A program made the position numbers and the translations under genes. DNA of 8,629 nt from assembly GCA_020430675.1 (NCBI GenBank), contig JAGQJJ010000123.1, positions 1 through 8,629 on the forward strand. Reading direction: 5' to 3'. Shown in pieces: positions 6,501 to 8,629 of the stretch. Source of the stretch: Myxococcales bacterium. GTDB taxonomy: Bacteria; Myxococcota; Bradymonadia; UBA7976; UBA1532. The notes under the pieces were generated by a model. The model was not told the origin of the DNA. It ran no database searches and worked only from the letters and a program-made list of their open reading frames with translations. The first letter of the stretch is position 1; the number at the start of each line of letters is the position of its first letter.

Positions 6501-7730
6501 GCAGCTGTCAACCAGCGGGCTGTTTTCGTTAATGCTCCGGCGGCCACCGCGATCTACGCTTTCGCCGCAGGCGGTGGGCTTCGGCGCTATGTGTTCGTCG
6601 GCGGCGCCGTCGCAGTCGTCGTCGGCGCCGTTGCAGACCTCGGCGCCGGGCGCGCCGGGGGTGCAGGTGTCGACCAGGTGGCCATCCTGGCAGATCTGGG
6701 CGCCGATCGAAGCGCAGGCGCCGCGACCGCAGACGGTCTCAAGCACCGGCAGGTCTTCGTCGACAAGGCCGTCGCAGTCGTTGTCGATGCCGTCGCAACG
6801 CTCGGTCGACGGCGCGCCGGCCTCGGCGTCGCAGCGCAGGGCGCCGGCTTCGTCGCAGACCAGCACGCCGGTGGCGGCGCAGGCGCCCGCGCCGACGCGG
6901 CAGCGCTCGCCCTTGGCGGCGACGTCTTCGTCCATGCGGCCGTCGCAGTCATCGTCGAAGTCGTTGCAGACGTCGGGCGCGTGCGGCGTGAGGCAGATGT
7001 CGAGCGTCTGCGCGGCGCCGGGCGCGAAGTCCTCGCCGATGCCGGCGTCGCCGAACGAGCCCATGAAAGCGTTGATGCCAAAGCGCGCCGACGTGTCGTT
7101 GGCGCTGCGGCCGAGCAGCCCCGAGAAGTTCACCAGGGTGAACTCGAAGTCCGGCCCGGCGGCGTCCGGGCTGCCGAAGACCGTGCCGACGTAGGCCGGC
7201 AGCGGAGCGCCGAACGAGACGCCCGGCGCAAAAGGCGAGCCCGCGAAAACATTGACCGAAAAATCATCGATGTCGGCGTTGGCCGCCGAGACGCCGGCGA
7301 TGACATCGAAGGTGCCGTTCTGGTCGATGTCGAACTGCACCGTGAGCGCCTCGGTGCCGCTCAGATCGGGCAGATCGAAGCCGCCGAGGTCGAGAAGGGT
7401 CAGGCTGCTGCCGCCCGGGTTGCCGTCGCCGTCCACGTCGCCGGCGATGCCGTACGTGTTGACGCCGACGTACAGCGTATCGGTGGCGGCGTCGTACGAC
7501 AGCCGCACGTCCTTGATGTCATTGCCGCTGATCTGCCCCGCGGGGAATTGCAGCGGCATGCCGACATCGACCCCGGCCGGATCGGCCAGGACGATCACGC
7601 CCGGCGCGCCCGGGGCGAAGTCAGCTTCGACATCGCCGGTGAATCCAATCGGCTGTGCAAACGCGGCGCCGAGACCAAAATAGAGCGTGCTGAGCGCGCA
7701 CGCCCAGGTCAGACCGGGTCTTCTTCTCAC
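3387..7730 (-). CDS. Giant secreted MopE-like Cys/Asp-rich repeat protein (1447 aa)
   Basis: The chosen start is GTG 7730. It has GAGGAG seven bases upstream and begins VRRRPGLTWA, a good signal peptide with likely cleavage after AAFA (residue 25). An in-frame ATG at 7775 lacks this support. Residues 26-250 form an N-terminal beta domain with DVDGDGNPG (98-106) and DIDQNGTFD (134-142) acidic loops. Thirteen motifs of the form C-x3-D-[ND]-D-[CLH]-D-G-x2-D-E start at 255, 312, 366, 420, 474, 528, 582, 783, 840, 894, 1091, 1147 and 1201. Three related beta domains follow motifs 7, 10 and 13 (about 596-775, 908-1085, 1215-1390), sharing FGGP, DLW-x-Y-[WY]-D and YP-[FL]-Q-x-G. A tail at 1396-1447 has eight Cys. 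The motif is what Pfam calls Cu-binding_MopE (PF11617) in many deltaproteobacterial proteins; actual metal use is unproven. No MYXO-CTERM or PEP-CTERM anchor is visible. It is probably a secreted or surface structural protein or adhesin. Confidence 0.9.
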   Translation of the reverse strand: MRRRPGLTWACALSTLYFGLGAAFAQPIGFTGDVEADFAPGAPGVIVLADPAGVDVGMPLQFPAGQISGNDIKDVRLSYDAATDTLYVGVNTYGIAGDVDGDGNPGGSSLTLLDLGGFDLPDLSGTEALTVQFDIDQNGTFDVIAGVSAANADIDDFSVNVFAGSPFAPGVSFGAPLPAYVGTVFGSPDAAGPDFEFTLVNFSGLLGRSANDTSARFGINAFMGSFGDAGIGEDFAPGAAQTLDICLTPHAPDVCNDFDDDCDGRMDEDVAAKGERCRVGAGACAATGVLVCDEAGALRCDAEAGAPSTERCDGIDNDCDGLVDEDLPVLETVCGRGACASIGAQICQDGHLVDTCTPGAPGAEVCNGADDDCDGAADEHIAPKPTACGESVDRGGRRSINENSPLVDSCTPGKPGVEQCNGEDDDCDGKIDEDVAPRPTRCGVGACAARGNSVCVDGEFVDSCTPGKPGAEVCDAVDNDCDGAADEGIAPVPSACGVGACGAVGQIVCDKGRRIDTCTPGKALPEACDAVDNDCDGRTDEDIRPQVTHCGVGECRRDGRQVCNAGKLTDTCRPGRPSDEICDEADNDCDGAIDEGRLVYRFSDHEDGPGYGLMAWDFNGDGIYRWHLEDDMRFVVDEDGTATLDGTASVRIIESGPGDLGEQWHVHMDFVYRGQGPEFGGPFVRELWLTPEVTDLWQYWDMIGGTMTRPGSVVTLEQRPRSGNYPFQLGLGANQKNHNLGAAMWFYYVRTDADGRVIESRGDLNPDAELIGGEGCTPQDEVCDGIDNDLDGAIDEGFNVGAACHQGEGACATDGSVECTADGGAACNAPPPAEAGDEICDGEDNDCDGAVDEDIAPVPSECGEGACAAQGEIACIDGCLVDSCTPGAPGDEVCDAVDNDCDGETDEGARVYALNEYAANGHAIDLPGFTPNHVQLQFRDDARLTLRTDGTGSITGTAYVFSGPLPAGQEWSISVDLTDRGIGPEFGGPKIERPALQPPAISDLWEYWDVTGGTFIGPHDTVTITMRPADGHFPLQLGWAANNKDADFGLSFWFFWRRVSDNGAVREGVGDFNLDADPLEDEGCTAPPEVCDDIDNDHDGAVDEGFDVGAPCQVGVGACAAEGHRVCDDEGGTTCDAQPGAPSDEVCDGVDNDCDGATDEGIAPVPSECGVGACAAQGQVACINGCLVDSCTPGAPADEICDTADNDCDGEVDEGVDIEEYAVTEYAGGHALWLPDFNAPGHLVRMRFREDGRFVVRPDGTALLVSTAYIFDLGGGPGVLDQEWVVTLDLRYRGQGAAFGGPKIELPALQTPAVTDLWHYYDLANGTLARPEEVVPLTQRPANGQYPFQFGMLANGKDATLGASMWFDWSRETLGGDVRNGHGDVNVSMTDGGLSCEEEGINPVCAVACREQGQRHTRDCINLGYPQAQCEELLEVWLDQCIRLQCC
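3546..4088 (-). repeat. Super-repeat copy 3, partial: third beta domain
   Basis: This encodes the third copy of the roughly 180-residue beta domain (residues about 1215-1395) but lacks the Cys-unit part that follows in copies 1 and 2; the tail replaces it. Shared marks are AFGGPKIELPALQ, DLWHYYD and YPFQFG followed by AN-x-KD. Confidence 0.75.
4089..5009 (-). repeat. Super-repeat copy 2 (921 bp): beta domain plus three Cys motifs
   Basis: This encodes residues 908-1214: beta domain, then the motifs at 1091, 1147 and 1201. It is directly adjacent to copy 1. Copies 1 and 2 place equivalent motifs 307-308 residues apart. The second Cys unit is nearly the same in both copies (APVPSECG, GACAAQG, GCLVDSCTPGAP), which points to duplication of the whole block rather than of single units. 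Confidence 0.8.
5010..5945 (-). repeat. Super-repeat copy 1 (936 bp): beta domain plus three Cys motifs
   Basis: This encodes residues 596-907: first beta domain, then the motifs at 783, 840 and 894. Shared marks are EFGGP, DLWQYWD and YPFQLG followed by AN-x-KN. The first motif after the beta domain has Leu in place of the second Cys (DNDLDG); the equivalent motif of copy 2 has His (DNDHDG). Confidence 0.8.
5946..6797 (-). repeat. Array of five 162-bp Cys-rich units plus a terminal motif
   Basis: First cysteines of consecutive motifs are encoded at 6797, 6635, 6473, 6311, 6149 and 5987, exactly 162 bases (54 residues) apart each time. A typical unit has six Cys at unit positions 1, 8, 23, 28, 36 and 45 and reads motif, then APxPxxCGVGAC, then VDSCTPGxPG. 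The third motif-to-motif interval from the 3' end of the forward strand order, encoding residues 366-419, lacks Cys 28 and 36. Confidence 0.88.
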
Positions 7731-8107
7731 AGGGCATCTCCTCGGGTGACGAGTGGGCGGTTGCGGCTTTTGCAATACGGTCGGGCGCCGCGGCCGAAGC
7801 CGGGCGCAAGCGTGATGACGGGCGGGCGCAGCGCGACGGCGGTCGAGTGACCCCGGCGGATGCGATGCGATCGGGCTGTGGGGGAGTGGATCTCTCGCGG
7901 GTAGAGCGAGTCAGAAGCCGGCGCACGGCAGAGCGCGCGCGCTGGGCGAAGCGGGCAGGGCATACGATAGATACCAATCAAAAAAAACGGGCAATAACGG
8001 CGCGCCAACTCCCCCGGGAGCGGCAATATATACGCCTTGTGACTTATTGCATGCTGCGGGGCAATCTGCAAGTTCAAGCCATCAAGGGCCTGAAATCTGG
8101 CGGGAAA
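7731..8107. other. Intergenic region with AT-rich patch, likely promoter of the MopE-like gene
   Basis: This 377-base gap separates two minus-strand genes. The part nearest the MopE-like start (7745-7965) is GC-rich and shows no convincing gene. The part at 7966-8060 is AT-rich for this genome and holds an A8 run, the GC palindromes GGCGCGCC and CCCGGG, and a TATATA stretch (8027-8032). It also has an inverted pair GCAATAA (7991-7997) / TTATTGC (8044-8050), and GGCAAT recurs at 7990, 8022 and 8060. Minus-strand TATATT could serve as a -10 box, but no -35 box at standard spacing is clear. A 5' leader of about 250 bases is implied if the promoter lies here. No clean terminator for the 8108 gene was found. 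Confidence 0.4.
7738..7743 (-). promoter_or_regulatory. Ribosome binding site that fixes the GTG start of the MopE-like gene
   Basis: On the minus strand this reads GAGGAG, seven bases before GTG 7730. It decides the start: translation from here opens directly with a signal peptide, while an ATG overlapping the spacer (7735-7737) is in the wrong frame. Confidence 0.75.
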
Positions 8108-8629
8108 TCAGCGGCGTTCGCGCAGCCGGCGGAGGCGATCGCGCGCCTGTTCGCGCTCGGCGGGCGACATCTGGCGAAAGCGGCCGAGGTTCGTCAGAAA
8201 GCGCGCGCGCTCGCCCGGCGGCAGCGCCAGCAGGCGGCGGTAGAGAGCGCGCACCTGGGCGCGGCGCGCTGGCGGGAGTTGGCGAAATCGGGCGAAGTTC
8301 TCGCGCATCAGCGCGCGCTCGGCGGGCGGCAGCTTGCGAAACGCCGACCAGTGATCGCGCAGGCGGCTCTGCTCGCTCGGCGGCAGCTTCTCAAAGCGCG
8401 TCCAGCGATCGCGCAGGGCCTGGCGCTCGCCGGGCGAGAGCGCCTTGAGCTGTTCGAGGCGACCGCGCATCTCTTCGCGCTGCTCGGGCGTCATCGCCGC
8501 CCAGCGCGCTGCGTTGCGGGCGCGGCGTGCGGCGGCCTCATCGGCGGCGGGCGCGGCCTCGGCCGGCGCGGGCGGACTCGGATCGGCGTGGCTCAGCGCC
8601 GGCAGCGCGAGCAGGCAGAACAGCAGCCA
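8108..8629 (-). CDS. Exported DUF3106-type helical repeat protein (N-terminus outside window)
   Basis: The frame is open from the window edge (8629) to a TGA at 8110-8108, giving 173 visible residues. The first visible residues, WLLFCLLALPALSHADPSPP, are the end of a signal peptide with likely cleavage after SHA, so the true start lies just beyond the edge; the ATG at 8494 is internal. After an Ala/Pro linker come seven helical repeats of 18 residues of the type LPPxERxxLRxxWxxFRK, the signature of DUF3106 (PF11304-like). The product is a highly basic and acidic (Arg/Glu) periplasmic protein. Family members are of unknown function; from memory they often sit beside ECF sigma/anti-sigma genes, which cannot be checked here because the upstream side is cut off. 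Confidence 0.85.
   Translation of the reverse strand, partial: WLLFCLLALPALSHADPSPPAPAEAAPAADEAAARRARNAARWAAMTPEQREEMRGRLEQLKALSPGERQALRDRWTRFEKLPPSEQSRLRDHWSAFRKLPPAERALMRENFARFRQLPPARRAQVRALYRRLLALPPGERARFLTNLGRFRQMSPAEREQARDRLRRLRERR
8111..8494 (-). repeat. Seven 54-bp (18-residue) helical repeats
   Basis: Units begin at 8494, 8440, 8386, 8332, 8278, 8224 and 8170 on the minus strand, each opening with [LM]-[TSP]-P-x-[EQAR]-[RQ] and closing in a basic or aromatic helix face. Phase is exact with no gaps; the last unit is 20 residues. This is protein-level repetition, and the DNA copies are clearly diverged. Confidence 0.8.

Noticed and set aside
6516..6563. Pair of compensating frameshifts as the cause of the odd patch
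   Set aside because: Reading the patch in the other two minus-strand frames does not restore the GAC...C consensus, and both contain a stop (TAG or TAA).
5946..6797. CRISPR-like regular array with 162-base period
   Set aside because: Units are coding, in frame and diverged throughout, with no identical short repeats or unique spacers.
7731..7775. In-frame ATG at 7775 as start of the MopE-like gene
   Set aside because: It would put 15 Pro/Arg-rich residues before the signal peptide, while GTG 7730 has GAGGAG at ideal spacing and starts directly at the basic n-region.
3351..7850. A 1499-residue open frame on the plus strand with many VAVIV and VADL repeats
   Set aside because: It is codon-aligned antisense to the MopE-like gene; VAVIV is simply the complement of the D-N-D-C-D-G codons. 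Such frames stay open in GC-rich genes because TTA, CTA and TCA sense codons are rare. It lacks a ribosome site, a signal peptide and any family match, whereas the minus strand has all of these.
7621..8077. Open frames of about 116-118 residues on the minus strand over the intergenic region
   Set aside because: Low-complexity Arg/Pro/Ser composition, overlap of each other and of the MopE-like start, no ribosome site and no family resemblance.

Overview
The window is very GC-rich (about 70% by eye). Its codon choice is strongly G/C-ending, and it carries secreted, cysteine-rich proteins built on D-N-D-C-D-G motifs. Together these suggest a myxobacterial, bradymonad or other former-deltaproteobacterial genome. 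That is inference; no taxonomic marker gene is present. There are no tRNA or rRNA genes, no insertion sequences and no CRISPR array.

Layout. Bases 1-2013 hold a plus-strand cluster of three genes joined by 4-base ATGA overlaps: the end of a beta-rich, probably outer-membrane protein, a 101-residue protein of unknown function, and a 484-residue lipoprotein made of four tandem Ig-like modules. This cluster meets a minus-strand sulfotransferase (2014-3243) head-on, and the two stop codons share the palindrome TGATCA with no gap. Upstream of the sulfotransferase, also on the minus strand, is a giant secreted MopE-like repeat protein (3387-7730, 1447 residues). A strong inverted repeat 13 bases after its stop separates it from the sulfotransferase. 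A 377-base intergenic region with a local AT-rich patch follows (7731-8107). The window ends in the 3' part of a minus-strand gene for an exported DUF3106-type protein made of 18-residue helical repeats.

How the parts fit. Four of the five larger products appear exported or surface-exposed, and three are built from internal tandem repeats (about 100-residue modules, 54-57-residue Cys units inside 307-312-residue super-modules, and 18-residue helices). The window therefore looks like an envelope or surface-protein neighbourhood. Only the sulfotransferase has an assignable enzyme class, and its substrate cannot be told. The giant protein is the most informative object. Its N-terminal domain is followed by three super-modules, each made of Cys-rich acidic units and then a beta-domain, and it ends in an eight-cysteine tail. 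One repeat unit carries a 16-residue foreign-looking patch that removes two cysteines without changing unit length.
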